Shown piece after piece: positions 8,394 through 17,438 of a DNA stretch of 64,000 nt. The notes under the pieces are model-generated. The model had not been told where the DNA came from. It did no database searches and was given only the letters and a program-made list of their open reading frames with translations. The DNA is from Nostoc flagelliforme FACHB-838. GTDB lineage: Bacteria > Cyanobacteriota > Cyanobacteriia > Cyanobacteriales > Nostocaceae. How positions within the stretch are numbered: position 1 is the first letter of the stretch; each line of letters starts with the position of its first letter. The translations under genes and the position numbers were made by a program. The DNA is taken from the NCBI RefSeq assembly GCF_014698065.1, contig NZ_JACJSI010000029.1:16949-80948 (forward strand), in the 5' to 3' direction.

Positions 8394-9425
8394 TCAACTT
8401 CCCGCACCAAAAACTTCTCCCACTGTTAAGCGGCTACCATTAACAAAATCCCATCCCGACTGGGGACGTTTACCAGCTAGCTGAACCTCTCGCAACAGCA
8501 ATAAACCTTCCCCAGTTTGGACGATCGCACCAATTCCTTTAACAATGCTGACTACAACCCCCGGTTTGTCTGATGTATTTGACAAATCAGACAACTTATG
8601 GGCTAGCTCTTGTAATTCTGGTGGTAGATCGCGTAGACGCGGAGCGGCTTGTCGCCAGACATCGCTTATACAACCAAGGGGAGCAGAAGCGGTGATTTTA
8701 AACAGGTTGTCACGAAAGGTAGCCGTGCAGTTAGGGTAAAAGCCTCTAATTTGATTGTGTAATTGGATCGCGCTTTTTGACCAATCCAAACCATAATCTT
8801 GTTTTTGAATCAGAGGTGCATAAGTAGCTTCCAAATTATCTTGGGGAATTGGTTGAATTTCCTGGCGTTCCAACTTCAGTAGAGTTTCTACCAACAAATC
8901 CCCACCAATCGCAGCTAGTCTTTCGGCTAAATCTTGGGCATTATCCAGTAATCCAATGGGTGTAGTAGCAATTTGTAGCATTGCGCCAGTATCCATCCCC
9001 ACATCCATTAACATGGTCGTGATCCCCGTTTCCTTCTCACCGTTATACAAGCACCACTGAATCGGCGCTGCACCCCGATATTTCGGTAAAATTGAGCCAT
9101 GCACATTAATGCAGGCTAATTTTGGCATATTCAAGATTTTTGACGATAAAATCTGTCCATAAGCGACAACAACAAACACATCTGCATTTAATTGTTTGAG
9201 TTGGGTTAACGTTTCAGTGTCTTTTTTTACCCGCTCCGGTTGCCATACAGGTAAATTATGAGCAGTAGCGATCGCTTTTACAGGTGTTGGAGTCAGTTTA
9301 TTTCCCCGTTCCCGGCGTTTATCTGGTTGAGTGACAACTGCCAACACCTCAAATTCTGCATGATTTAATAACTTTTCCAAAGTGGGTACAGCAAACTGGG
9401 GTGTACCAAAAAATACAATTTTCAT
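8394..9425 (-). CDS. fmt: methionyl-tRNA formyltransferase
   Basis: Transfers a formyl group from 10-formyl-THF to initiator Met-tRNA. The N-terminus [17 protein letters not shown], the catalytic Asn/His segment [18 protein letters not shown] and [14 protein letters not shown] with the catalytic Asp are diagnostic. At 343 residues it is longer than the usual 310-320. The extra length is mostly one insertion at about residues 251-289 in the C-terminal OB-fold domain, containing [17 protein letters not shown], and its DNA (8626-8665) resembles interspersed repeats of Nostoc genomes. The catalytic domain is intact. Confidence 0.95.
   Translation of the reverse strand: MKIVFFGTPQFAVPTLEKLLNHAEFEVLAVVTQPDKRRERGNKLTPTPVKAIATAHNLPVWQPERVKKDTETLTQLKQLNADVFVVVAYGQILSSKILNMPKLACINVHGSILPKYRGAAPIQWCLYNGEKETGITTMLMDVGMDTGAMLQIATTPIGLLDNAQDLAERLAAIGGDLLVETLLKLERQEIQPIPQDNLEATYAPLIQKQDYGLDWSKSAIQLHNQIRGFYPNCTATFRDNLFKITASAPLGCISDVWRQAAPRLRDLPPELQELAHKLSDLSNTSDKPGVVVSIVKGIGAIVQTGEGLLLLREVQLAGKRPQSGWDFVNGSRLTVGEVFGAGS
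8626..8665. repeat. interspersed-repeat-like insertion within fmt
   Basis: The GC-rich stretch with GCGTAGACGCGGAGCGGC and CGCCAGACATCGC resembles, from memory, a common Nostoc intergenic repeat. It is unlike the AT-richer DNA around it and sits exactly where Fmt has an extra segment. Confidence 0.55.
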
Positions 9426-10372
9426 TAATAAATTACTTGTAAGTCGTTAGTCATTAGTCATTAGTTAATCGTAAGTGCGCTCTTAATAACTGACAATATT
9501 TCAGCAGCATGTCTAAATATAATTCATCAAACCAGCATTTAGCAGGTTCCTATATTCTGGACGGCAGTTGCAAAACATAGTTGATTTGCTATAAATAATA
9601 TTGGCTTTTGGTGGTACAATGTTTTCGTATTGATGAAACCTAAAGCCTGCTTAATTAACTTAATAGTTAACTTGACAAGTGTAACAGCTACGAGCATCTG
9701 CATCTGCCTCTAGTGAACCTAATCACCTAGTGGTTTTTCGTTACGAGTCGCTAGAGCATCTACCGAGTAAGTTTTATTGTGTTCCTGAAAAGCTATTGCA
9801 TCTTCTAGCTATTTTTCTAGTCTAGATAGCAATTTATAACTTTGGGTTGCTGATAGCAATATATTCTGAGTATGATGTATTATGCGTCCGCTTTCCCAGG
9901 TTTTTAATTAACGCCTCACGTTTACGATAATGAGGTTTTGCGCTGTTATATTTAGTGTGTAACCTGGATTATTTACAGCATACTAGCGATCGCTAGTACG
10001 ATCCCCGATAACCGAGTTATTTCACCATTGCTTGCCAGCGTCATTACCCAAGCTATACCTTGAATAAACCTTGACCAAGAATTTTTTTTGGTGTGGTTGG
10101 GTATAGGAATAGCAACACTATATATCCTGTAGTAATTACTGAGTTCTCAGCATATTTACTATACTCTCATATTTTTGCCAAAAAATATTCAGTACCTGAG
10201 TAATAAAAGGTGTAGACAATGATACTTAATTTTTGTAAAACTCTGCAAACTTTGTACAAAATATCTAGTCAAAGTTTTTAGTTTCTTGTTATACATATAA
10301 TTACCGCCTGCCCTATTGCTGCATAGGTATTGCTCCTCACATAGCAACCGCCCCCTCTAGAGAGTCTACGAA
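9426..10372. other. long non-coding region upstream of the 440-residue protein
   Basis: No ORF of note on either strand. It contains a heptamer repeat at 9443-9470 and several possible small hairpins, for example the 16-base palindrome ACTAGCGATCGCTAGT centred on a HIP1 site near 9990, and CCTCA/TGAGG near 9915-9935. The length and AT-rich 3' part suggest a long leader or an unannotated small RNA, but I cannot identify one. Confidence 0.4.
9443..9470. repeat. heptamer short tandem repeat (TTAGTCA)
   Basis: About three to four imperfect copies of TTAGTCA, the usual 7-base repeat type between genes in heterocystous cyanobacteria. It begins 18 bases upstream of the fmt start codon. Confidence 0.7.
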
Positions 10373-11695
10373 ATGCTTAAACCCCTTTTGCTGTCAGGAT
10401 GTTTCCGCACGCAACCATTTCTCAATTATGTTGTCGTTGTGATACTGATTGCACCCTTACTTGGGGCATCAGGTCACTCGAACCCAGTAAGATCCGAAGT
10501 AGCTAAATTTACTTCTACAACTGGAGAGTCTGACCCTGTATCAAAGGAAATAGCTGTAGTTGGGGAACCTGAGATAGCTGAAATATTAACAGCAGATCAA
10601 ATTAACTCTTTAACAGAAAAATTTGACTCTGTGCCAACACAAAATACTGCTGTTCAGGAACCGCAAGTATTACCAGCGAATAAATTTGAGTCTTTGCCTC
10701 AAATAGATAGTTCTGTATCAAGCAGCAATTTAACTGTTTCTGATTCTTTGGCAGCAGTAGAACTTGCACCATTAACAGATGTTCCTATTAGTCAGCTTAA
10801 TTTAATTCGAAAACTTAAAGCTGCTAATGTCAAATCTTTGAAAACAGAAGAAAATTTTCTCTCTAGAGAAAAATCTTTTACTGGATCATTGATAGCAACT
10901 CAAGTAGCACCAACTCTTAGAGAATCGCAATCAACCACGACGGCGGAAATACCTGTTGCGGAAATAGGTGATGAGTCCCAAGCAGAACAAATAGATCCTA
11001 TAAACAGTCCTCATCCGATTCCTTGGAAATGGATTACAGCTACTCAAGAGGCAATTGCTTCTCAGGGTGGTTCTGGAGTGCGTCACTATCGCAGCGTACC
11101 TGTGGTTTCTCCAGATGGTAAATATGCTGTTTATAGCCGGGTGCAATTAGAAGTAAAACCCGAAATGTATAACAGCCGTGTCACCAGCGTTCTGTTTGTC
11201 CAAGATATGCACACTAAGAAATTGTGGGTGATGGCTTCAACAACTCCAGTTACCGATCCTTTATTAAAAGTAAAGGCTGTAAAGGCGGAGTCTTCAGAAG
11301 AAACTGATACGAGCGGTAAGATTGGGGTATTAGTTCCAGTTAGCTGGTCACAAAAAGGCGATCGCTTCTTAGCACGCAAGTTTGAAGGTCTATTTAATAC
11401 AGGTGATTCTACAGATAGTGCAGTGATTTGGGATCGGCAAAAAAATCACGCTAACATAGTTGCTCCTGCAAGTGAGGAAGAACAGCATGAGAAAATTGCC
11501 GTATTGTTAGGCTGGAGTAAAAGCCAACCGGATCATGTCCTCTTCCGTGCAGGCGAATTGGGCGAGGAAAACTGGCCATTAATGCAAGTTACTAATGATG
11601 GCAAGACTATCACTACAACAGGTGATGATCAGCCGATTACTTTTGGTAAAAAGGTTACAGAAATTTGGGCAGGGCCACAAGTAGCCTACCGATAG
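10373..11695 (+). CDS. exported cyanobacterial protein, possible beta-propeller-like C-terminus
   Basis: A 440-residue protein of unknown function. An N-terminal hydrophobic segment (YVVVVILIAPLLGASG, about 21-36) looks like a signal anchor or signal peptide. Residues 40-215 are a low-complexity Ser/Thr/Glu/Val linker. The C-terminal half looks folded: RSVPVVSPDGKYAVYSRVQ and SVLFVQDMHTKKLWV resemble TolB/WD-type blades ('SPDGKYAVYS'), and NKxWAGPQVAYR ends the chain. It probably acts at or outside the plasma membrane. There is no clear ribosome site before the ATG. A good intrinsic terminator follows, so it is a single-gene unit. Confidence 0.65.
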   Translation: MLKPLLLSGCFRTQPFLNYVVVVILIAPLLGASGHSNPVRSEVAKFTSTTGESDPVSKEIAVVGEPEIAEILTADQINSLTEKFDSVPTQNTAVQEPQVLPANKFESLPQIDSSVSSSNLTVSDSLAAVELAPLTDVPISQLNLIRKLKAANVKSLKTEENFLSREKSFTGSLIATQVAPTLRESQSTTTAEIPVAEIGDESQAEQIDPINSPHPIPWKWITATQEAIASQGGSGVRHYRSVPVVSPDGKYAVYSRVQLEVKPEMYNSRVTSVLFVQDMHTKKLWVMASTTPVTDPLLKVKAVKAESSEETDTSGKIGVLVPVSWSQKGDRFLARKFEGLFNTGDSTDSAVIWDRQKNHANIVAPASEEEQHEKIAVLLGWSKSQPDHVLFRAGELGEENWPLMQVTNDGKTITTTGDDQPITFGKKVTEIWAGPQVAYR

Positions 11696-11718
11696 TTTAT
11701 TAAAAATCTTATATACTT

Positions 11719-11752
11719 CCGTTGTTGCTAGTGGCGACAACGGGATTTTTTT
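11719..11752 (+). terminator. intrinsic terminator of the exported-protein gene
   Basis: Stem CCGTTGT/ACAACGG with a GCTAGTGGC-type loop, followed by GATTTTTTT. This is the clearest classical terminator in the window. Confidence 0.8.
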
Positions 11753-11776
11753 ATCTGAATTCGCAGACGAAGTTAC

Positions 11777-11887
11777 TTAAGGGTAGAAAACTCGTTCAAA
11801 CGGTTGGTTAGGATAGCGTCGATAAACATCAAATAGAGAATCTGAAACCTGCTCAATTTTTCGAATTAGTTGCTCTCTGGTTGTCAC
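11777..11887 (-). pseudogene. short antitoxin-like remnant
   Basis: A GTG-started frame of 36 codons beginning VTTREQLIRKIEQVSDSL. This opening resembles the start of DUF2281-type antitoxins of cyanobacteria ('TREQLIQEIEQ...'), but the frame then runs into DVYRRYPNQPFERVFYP and stops, without the family's remainder. It is probably the 5' remnant of a toxin-antitoxin gene, though a real micro-ORF cannot be excluded. No toxin partner is visible. The rest of 11753-12154 holds nothing I recognise. Confidence 0.35.
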
Positions 11888-12154
11888 AAGTTAAATGCCT
11901 CAATACCAACACGACTTCATTTCTCACGTTAACAGGCTTCGAGAGGCGATTACATCGTCAGAGTTTAGGCAAAGGCGATTGCTCCCACGCTTGCAATAAG
12001 TCTCTCAAGAAAATAATTCTCGAATCACTCAAGTCATGAAGCGTATCGTAGAATTCGCCCATAACTATCAACTAAAATTAGTATGCTTTAGCCACAATTA
12101 AAGACGATTTCACTATATTATAAGTAAAAATACTTAAAACCAACTCTATAGAGA

Positions 12155-12442
12155 CTAGTCACCCCTTTCCCATTCAGGTATAGCGCCTTTGACGCGGCGG
12201 ATGGGTAAGTTGGCAATTAAAGCTGTGGTTCGTTGGTTGCTTTCTAAAGAAAACTCTAAGCCCTCTGTCTCAACTTCGACATAGCGACAGACTACATCTA
12301 AGATTTCTTTCCGCATTTTTTCCAACGTTTGAGGGTCTATGTCAGCGCGATCATGGGCAATCACCAATTGCAGGCGACGTTTTACTTGAGTTCGACTGCT
12401 ATCAGAGCCGCGAGAAAAAAGTCGTTCTAGAAGTTCAATCAT
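12155..12442 (-). CDS. minE: cell division topological specificity factor MinE
   Basis: A 95-residue protein, slightly longer than E. coli MinE. The N-terminal [12 protein letters not shown] is the amphipathic membrane-targeting helix. The following [19 protein letters not shown] is the MinD-activating region, and the C-terminal part is the dimerising specificity domain. It stimulates MinD ATPase, so that MinCD moves away from midcell and the Z-ring forms there. It is the last gene of minCDE, 36 bases after minD. Confidence 0.95.
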   Translation of the reverse strand: MIELLERLFSRGSDSSRTQVKRRLQLVIAHDRADIDPQTLEKMRKEILDVVCRYVEVETEGLEFSLESNQRTTALIANLPIRRVKGAIPEWERGD

Positions 12443-12478
12443 TACGAATAGGTCTGGCGCGGAGACTGGAAAAGTAAG

Positions 12479-13285
12479 TTAAACAATCTTTGTCCTGAAC
12501 AACCTTCGTATACGGGCGAAGATGCTGTCTTGGGACGGGTCGATCTCCAGAAATTCGACACTTTCCCCTTCTAATCTACGAGCAATGTTCTCAAAGGCTG
12601 TGGCAGCTAAAGAGGGATTTTCCGCTAACACTAAGGGTTCGCCGCGATTGGTAGATACAATAACACGCTCGTCGTCAGGGATTACCCCGATCAGGGGAAT
12701 GGCGAGAAGTTCCTGAACATCTTGCACTGACATCATATCATTTGCCTGCACCATTGCGGGTCTGATGCGGTTAATTATTAAATGAACACGCTTGATACCT
12801 TGTGCTTCTAGTAACCCTACTACGCGGTCAGCGTCACGAACTGAGGAAATTTCTGGTGTGCTGACAATTAGTGCTTCTTTTGCTGGGCCGATCGCATTTT
12901 TAAAGCCATTCTCAATACCGGCGGGGCTATCGATGATCACGTACTGATATTTTTGCGCCAGTGCATTCACCAATAACTTCATCTGTTCAGGCGTGACTGC
13001 ATCTTTAGAGCGATTTTGGGCTGCCGGCAAAAGTACGAGATTAGGTTGGCGCTTATCTTTGACCAAGGCTTGTTCTAAGCGGCATTCTCTGGCTAAGACT
13101 TCCACCGCAGTATAGACGATGCGGTTTTCTAGCCCTAGGAGCAAATCTAAATTTCTCAGACCAAAATCTGCATCAACTAAGGCAACTTGACGCCCTATTT
13201 TGGCTAAAGCCATGCCCAAATTTGCTGAAACGGTGGTTTTACCCACTCCTCCTTTGCCGGAGGTAATCACAATAATGCGAGTCAT
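12479..13285 (-). CDS. minD: septum site-determining ATPase MinD
   Basis: 268 residues. The deviant Walker A GKGGVGKTT at 10-18 defines the MinD/ParA class, followed by VDADFGLRNLDLLLG. The C-terminal SIFARIRRLFRTKIV is the amphipathic membrane-targeting helix. ATP-bound dimers bind the membrane and recruit MinC. It lies in the minC-minD-minE order, 173 bases after minC and 36 before minE. Confidence 0.97.
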   Translation of the reverse strand: MTRIIVITSGKGGVGKTTVSANLGMALAKIGRQVALVDADFGLRNLDLLLGLENRIVYTAVEVLARECRLEQALVKDKRQPNLVLLPAAQNRSKDAVTPEQMKLLVNALAQKYQYVIIDSPAGIENGFKNAIGPAKEALIVSTPEISSVRDADRVVGLLEAQGIKRVHLIINRIRPAMVQANDMMSVQDVQELLAIPLIGVIPDDERVIVSTNRGEPLVLAENPSLAATAFENIARRLEGESVEFLEIDPSQDSIFARIRRLFRTKIV

Positions 13286-13458
13286 GATAGAAATGCGGTC
13301 AATAAGGGTTCAGGAAATATAAAACAGTAAATTGCAGTATAAAGTATGAAGTATCGTATCAAGTATGAAGAAATATCTGTTCTCCCTCATGAGGGGTGAG
13401 GCATAAATATTTGTTTTATTTCATCCTTACTTATATACTTCATTCTTTAAGTAAATAT

Positions 13459-14499
13459 TTATGGATCTTGATTGCTCTTAGTAAATTGGTTTCTAGAAAA
13501 ATCAGTAGCCCTAGAGATGCGAATTCCTTGGGGCGTAATATGTGCCACCTCTGGAGAGAACTGCATTGGCGGTTTTTCTGGTGCCCTAGCTACAGCATCT
13601 GCGATTCGTAGTTGGGTTGGTTCCATTTGCAAGGCCATAATCAGACACTCACGATTGCCTCCAGCACCAGCATGAGCAATTCCACGTAGGCGACCCCAAA
13701 TAATAATATCTCCATCTGCAATTACAATACCACCTGGATTTAAATCTCCCAAGAGAATTACTGTCCCAGGATGACGAATTTCAACTCCAGAGCGGACTGT
13801 CATTTCTAAATAGAGGGCATCTGCCTGGGGTATGGCTGTAGCTGCTGGCTCGGAACTCAGGGAAGTTACGGGCTGTAATTGTTCTACAGAATACCCAGAT
13901 GTTACGGCAGCGATCGCAGTTTGCCGACGACTAGTCGAGACTGATATCAGCCGCAGTTGCACTTCACTCAAAGCTTCGGCAAGTTCTTGGAGTTGTCTAG
14001 CATCTACTAAGCGGTCTTGTGCCATTAGATGCACAGGTGTATTAGATATCCGGAAGCGATCGCCTGCATTCAGACGTTGCCTTATTTGTTGCCAAATATC
14101 AGACCAACTAAGTTCTGAGGCAGATACTTGAGATTCCGGGGGCAAAATTAATAAAAGTCGTCCCTCCTTACTTCTTAACTGGACTTGAGTATTATCATTT
14201 AAACGATGCCCTGGTAATGCTAACTCATCAGGATTTGAGTCAGTAAGGATAAAATCTAATGGAGCATCAGTATTTGACTCTACATCTGGGTTAGTAGGAT
14301 TTGACTCTACATCCCCAAGAACAGTATTCGATTTTAAATAAAGCAGGACAGAATTTAACTCCGCATCCGGGAGGATAGAATCTGACTCTACATCAGAAAC
14401 AGTAGGATTTACCTCTACCTCAGAAAGGATAGAGTTTGATTCTGCATTAGGAAGTGCAGAATTTGACTTTAGATTGGGAATTGCAGAATCAGAAGTCAT
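13459..14499 (-). CDS. minC: septum site-determining protein MinC with a nonapeptide-repeat N-terminus
   Basis: 346 residues. The C-terminal beta-helix domain that binds MinD and FtsZ is clear (GDLNPGGIVIADGDIII, about 245-262, then GRLRGIAHAGAGGN). The middle (about 100-205) fits the MinC_N-like domain. Residues 3-74 are eight tandem nonapeptides of the form S-N-S-x-L-x-D-x-E (SNSALPNAE, SNSILSEVE, SDSILPDAE, SNTVLGDVE), an acidic and presumably disordered tail absent from standard MinC. The first gene of minCDE. Confidence 0.93.
   Translation of the reverse strand: MTSDSAIPNLKSNSALPNAESNSILSEVEVNPTVSDVESDSILPDAELNSVLLYLKSNTVLGDVESNPTNPDVESNTDAPLDFILTDSNPDELALPGHRLNDNTQVQLRSKEGRLLLILPPESQVSASELSWSDIWQQIRQRLNAGDRFRISNTPVHLMAQDRLVDARQLQELAEALSEVQLRLISVSTSRRQTAIAAVTSGYSVEQLQPVTSLSSEPAATAIPQADALYLEMTVRSGVEIRHPGTVILLGDLNPGGIVIADGDIIIWGRLRGIAHAGAGGNRECLIMALQMEPTQLRIADAVARAPEKPPMQFSPEVAHITPQGIRISRATDFSRNQFTKSNQDP
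14278..14493. repeat. eight 27-bp tandem repeats at the 5' end of minC
   Basis: Imperfect 27-bp units, each encoding one nonapeptide (SNSxLxDxE-like), fill codons 3-74 of minC without breaking the frame. Units differ at many bases, so the expansion is not very recent. Confidence 0.85.
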
Positions 14500-14646
14500 G
14501 CAGTACTAGCCAAAAGACAAAGGACACACAGATTTTGGATTTTAAATTTGGGATTTTGGATTATTACCTACAAGGGTTGAAAACGGGTGACAAGACGTTA
14601 GTCTGGCATGAACATGAACCAAAAGATTATTTTTTAATCTAAAAGC

Positions 14647-15969
14647 TTAAATTGGCACCGTCAACCTTTGATAAACTGTCACCAAGGCGTCAGCATCGCC
14701 GACATTACCGGGAAACAGTACCACAGGTAAATCAGGAAACTGAGGATGATCAGATGACGTTAACACCATTGAACAACCAGCTAAAATTTGACCGAGTAAA
14801 CGGGCTGAAGTTAAAGCTAGTCCAGTACTCAAAACATCATTAGAAGTAATGCCACCCTTGCTGATTAAGAATCCGATATCAGATGGTAAACCGCGCACAA
14901 TATCCATCAATAAACCTGAAACTTTTTCTCCAAACTCCAATCGTGTCTCGACATCTTTAAAATTCAGTTCCTGACGGCTAGTATAAACCACTGGTGTTTT
15001 GCCAGCCTCGTGTGCCGCCCGTGTACTTTCTTGGATTTCAGTTAGTAATGCCCCAGATTGATTTGCATCATCAAGTAATAGCGCTACATTGACTTCGATT
15101 CCTACAGTTCCTTCTAGTTGCAATAGCGCCTCTAATTGCTGGGTAGTCTTTTTCACATGGGAACCAACAATCACCGCACCTGGTTTGCCTTGGCGCACGT
15201 ACTGCGCCATATTCTCGGCGGCAATAGGTTGGGGTGGTAAAGCGGCTAAAGCCGTTAAAATACTTGCTGCACTGCGAAACAGAAAGCGTTTCCCTTGACT
15301 TGCCGCGGCTAATATGTCTACTGCAAAGTGGTTGAGATCATCTTGAGTTTCACCATCTACGACAGCACACTGATTCCCATTAAGTTTTAACAAGCGTTCC
15401 AAACTACCAGCGCGAATATCGGCCAGGACAAACCTTTTTACAGCTTCGGCACTAATTCGACCTTGAGTCTTTTCTTCGACGTACTTGGGTAAGTAACTGT
15501 GATGGTAGCTGAAGACTGAATCATGAGCAAACTCAGTTTCATGGACTGGGGTGGTTACATCGCCAACAATCAAATAATGAACACTATCGCGGGTGATGCG
15601 TCCGCCCTCAAAAAATGCTGGTACGAGAAAATGAGCATCAAAGGGGCCAAGTTCTTGGGCGATCGCATCAGTTTCAATGGGATAATGCCCCCGCAATGTA
15701 GAATCAGAACGGCTGACTATTAGAAAATAGTCAACTCCTTCAGCATTCAAAGCGATTTTTAGGTTCTGGCAAACTTCTTTGGTGACAGATGCAGCTGACT
15801 CTGGCGTTAGCGATCTAGTATTAGTCAGCACAAAGAAAATCGGCGAATCATCCTGTAACCCTGTGCGTAGAGTATCCACATCCCAGTGCATTAGCAGCAA
15901 GCAACTGTGGACTGTTTGAGAACCTGTAGGGTCATCATCCAGGACAATTATTTTTGGTTTGTTACTCAT
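14647..15969 (-). CDS. four-carbon acid sugar kinase family protein (DUF1537)
   Basis: 440 residues. The N-terminal IIVLDDDPTGSQTVHS carries the Asp-rich substrate motif of the four-carbon acid sugar kinases (OtnK/DtnK/LtnK, formerly DUF1537); the C-terminal domain has the nucleotide-binding LISKGGITSNDVL (about 366-378) and VVLFPGNVGD. Known members phosphorylate erythronate/threonate-type acids. The usual partner dehydrogenase and aldolase are not nearby, so the substrate is uncertain. It lies 147 bases upstream of minC on the same strand, though the functions look unrelated. Confidence 0.85.
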   Translation of the reverse strand: MSNKPKIIVLDDDPTGSQTVHSCLLLMHWDVDTLRTGLQDDSPIFFVLTNTRSLTPESAASVTKEVCQNLKIALNAEGVDYFLIVSRSDSTLRGHYPIETDAIAQELGPFDAHFLVPAFFEGGRITRDSVHYLIVGDVTTPVHETEFAHDSVFSYHHSYLPKYVEEKTQGRISAEAVKRFVLADIRAGSLERLLKLNGNQCAVVDGETQDDLNHFAVDILAAASQGKRFLFRSAASILTALAALPPQPIAAENMAQYVRQGKPGAVIVGSHVKKTTQQLEALLQLEGTVGIEVNVALLLDDANQSGALLTEIQESTRAAHEAGKTPVVYTSRQELNFKDVETRLEFGEKVSGLLMDIVRGLPSDIGFLISKGGITSNDVLSTGLALTSARLLGQILAGCSMVLTSSDHPQFPDLPVVLFPGNVGDADALVTVYQRLTVPI

Positions 15970-16036
15970 TTAAGTCAACGGGGCGATTGTTTTCTGGGAA
16001 AGTATTGGGGAATTAGAAGTCATTACTACACAAAGC

Positions 16037-16058
16037 TTAGTCCACGGAGGTGGACTAA
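16037..16058. repeat. small hairpin repeat
   Basis: A 9-bp stem (TTAGTCCAC/TGGACTAA-type) with loop GGAGG. A related GCGGAGGCGGG segment follows near 16083. The type is common between genes in Nostoc, and it may end the transcript of the gene at 16129-16791. Confidence 0.5.
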
Positions 16059-16128
16059 TTAAAATCAAAGGTTTTCTAACCTGCGGAGGCGGGTAAAGTC
16101 TCGTGTAGCAGCCTTTACAAACATTCAC

Positions 16129-16791
16129 TTAGCCTTTCTGCAATTTTCTGATTTCTGCTTGCACATCGATCGCAATTTGCAATGATTGATTCAGCAGTTG
16201 AGCATATTCGCCTGCTTGACTACTAACTTGTAAAGCTTGCAGACTGGCTAGATTATTGACAAATAACTCTTGATTATTAGCAAGCAATTTTTTATTATCT
16301 CGCAAAATTCGTTCCGTTTTCAAAGCGCGGACTAAATCTTCTCTAATTAGTTGGAGGGCGGCAGTTACTTGATCTCGGTCATGGAAACTGCTTTCTACGT
16401 TGCCTGATGCTGCCAATTGGTCATTAATATCGATGGCGCTAACCAGGTCATGATATTTATCAACTTCATCTAAAAGTATTGTCAGTCCTTCGGGACAGGT
16501 TAATTGTCGCCAGAGCCATCGCCCCACTAATATCGGCATTGGCACTAAAATTAGTAAAAGAATTCCTAGTCTAATTGAAGAACCAATTGTTGGCAGAATA
16601 ATAAACGCGTAAACAAAGCCAACAATTATTGGCGTTAGCGCCAGCGTCACCAGCATTTCATTGATCAAGAACCCTAATCGCTTTTTGCTATCTCGCAAAA
16701 CCGAGGGACGAAAAACGTCTTCTGGATCGAACCCAGTCAAACGTCTTAGTTCCCCCTTACTAATTTCCAAGCCTATTAAGTCCGGCTGCAC
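16129..16791 (-). CDS. two-helix membrane protein with coiled-coil tail
   Basis: 220 residues from a GTG start, unknown function. Two adjacent hydrophobic segments (LVTLALTPIIVGFVYAFIIL and the LGILLLILVPMPILVG region, about 48-90) form a membrane hairpin. The remainder is charged and helical, with likely coiled coil (LLANNQELFVNNLASLQALQ). The GTG at 16791 is chosen because AGGAG lies about ten bases upstream; a TTG at 16818 would add nine residues. It resembles hypothetical proteins conserved in cyanobacteria. Confidence 0.65.
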   Translation of the reverse strand: MQPDLIGLEISKGELRRLTGFDPEDVFRPSVLRDSKKRLGFLINEMLVTLALTPIIVGFVYAFIILPTIGSSIRLGILLLILVPMPILVGRWLWRQLTCPEGLTILLDEVDKYHDLVSAIDINDQLAASGNVESSFHDRDQVTAALQLIREDLVRALKTERILRDNKKLLANNQELFVNNLASLQALQVSSQAGEYAQLLNQSLQIAIDVQAEIRKLQKG

Positions 16792-16942
16792 GGCTGGATA
16801 ACTCCTATGGAAGCCCAAGTTGCGTATTTATTTTAATCGGGTTTGGTCGATAAGCAATGGATGGTTACGTATAGTTATGATAAAAAGCAAACTGTGCAAC
16901 ACGATTAGGGACTTCCAAATAAAAAATATCCTATTGCTTTTA

Positions 16943-16968
16943 GGGCAGGGAGCAGGGAGCAGGGGGAG
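16943..16968. repeat. G-rich short tandem repeat
   Basis: GGGCAGGGAGCAGGGAGCAG-type units, the complementary strand of the CT-rich repeat type seen in modBC and at 61660. Intergenic here. Confidence 0.7.
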
Positions 16969-16994
16969 AAAAAGTAGTTTTGATTCCAAAAAGA

Positions 16995-17030
16995 TGTCAT
17001 ATCATGTTCGGGAAATAACTTACGATTAAG
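16995..17030. repeat. solo end of the 41.9-kb MITE family
   Basis: TCATATCATGTTCGG followed by an AAATAACTTA-type stretch matches the terminal region of the element at 41862-42008. No opposite end is visible here, so this is a fragment. Confidence 0.55.
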
Positions 17031-17060
17031 CTCCGATTTTAATCCACCAATGAAAACTAG

Positions 17061-17288
17061 TTAACCCTTGAATTAAATCTTGCTGTTGGAGTAAAGATTG
17101 ACACCGATGAAATAAAATTTCCTCTAGCTCATTCTAGTGGTTCCGATGCCAAACCATTGCTCAACCTGACTGAGATTTTTGGCGATTTATCGCAGTCGCC
17201 TTTTGCTGATGCAGTTGCGAACCATTTACACAGATTGTATGAGTTTGGAGCTAAAGAAACATTAGTCAAATTCTTACAGAAAACTTAA
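17061..17288 (+). pseudogene. C-terminal remnant of a mannitol/polyol dehydrogenase
   Basis: An open frame without a plausible start, bounded upstream by an in-frame TAG (17058-17060), ends at TAA 17286-17288. Its translation includes LLNLTEIFGDLSQSPFADAV and LHRLYEFGAKETLVKFL. This resembles, from memory, the C-terminus of long-chain mannitol/fructuronate dehydrogenases ('...IFGDDL...F...L...L...GA...L'). The NAD-binding and catalytic parts are gone. The next gene is xylulokinase, a common partner of such dehydrogenases in arabitol/mannitol use, which supports the reading. Confidence 0.5.
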
Positions 17289-17348
17289 CCAGAGGTGAAA
17301 GCCGCAACCTGTCAAAAAATTTCTCTCTAACCTATTGTCTCTGTGTTC

Positions 17349-17392
17349 TCTGTGCCTCTGCGGTTCGGTAAATTAAACCACAAAGGCACAGA
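17349..17392. repeat. imperfect inverted repeat upstream of xylB
   Basis: Arms 17349-17365 (TCTGTGCCTCTGCGGTT) and 17376-17392 pair at 15 of 17 positions. Similar 'ctgtgcctctgcggtt' repeats are frequent between genes in Nostoc genomes. The longest xylB frame begins inside this region, an argument against that start. Confidence 0.65.
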
Positions 17393-17438
17393 CGTTGCAG
17401 AGAGAAAATATATAGAGCGTATAACTTGGGAGGGGCGA

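Noticed and set aside
17343..17438. ATG start of xylB at 17343
   Set aside because: The extra 32 codons lie in an inverted repeat, and a TTG at 17439 has a good GGAGG five bases upstream and the correct family N-terminus.
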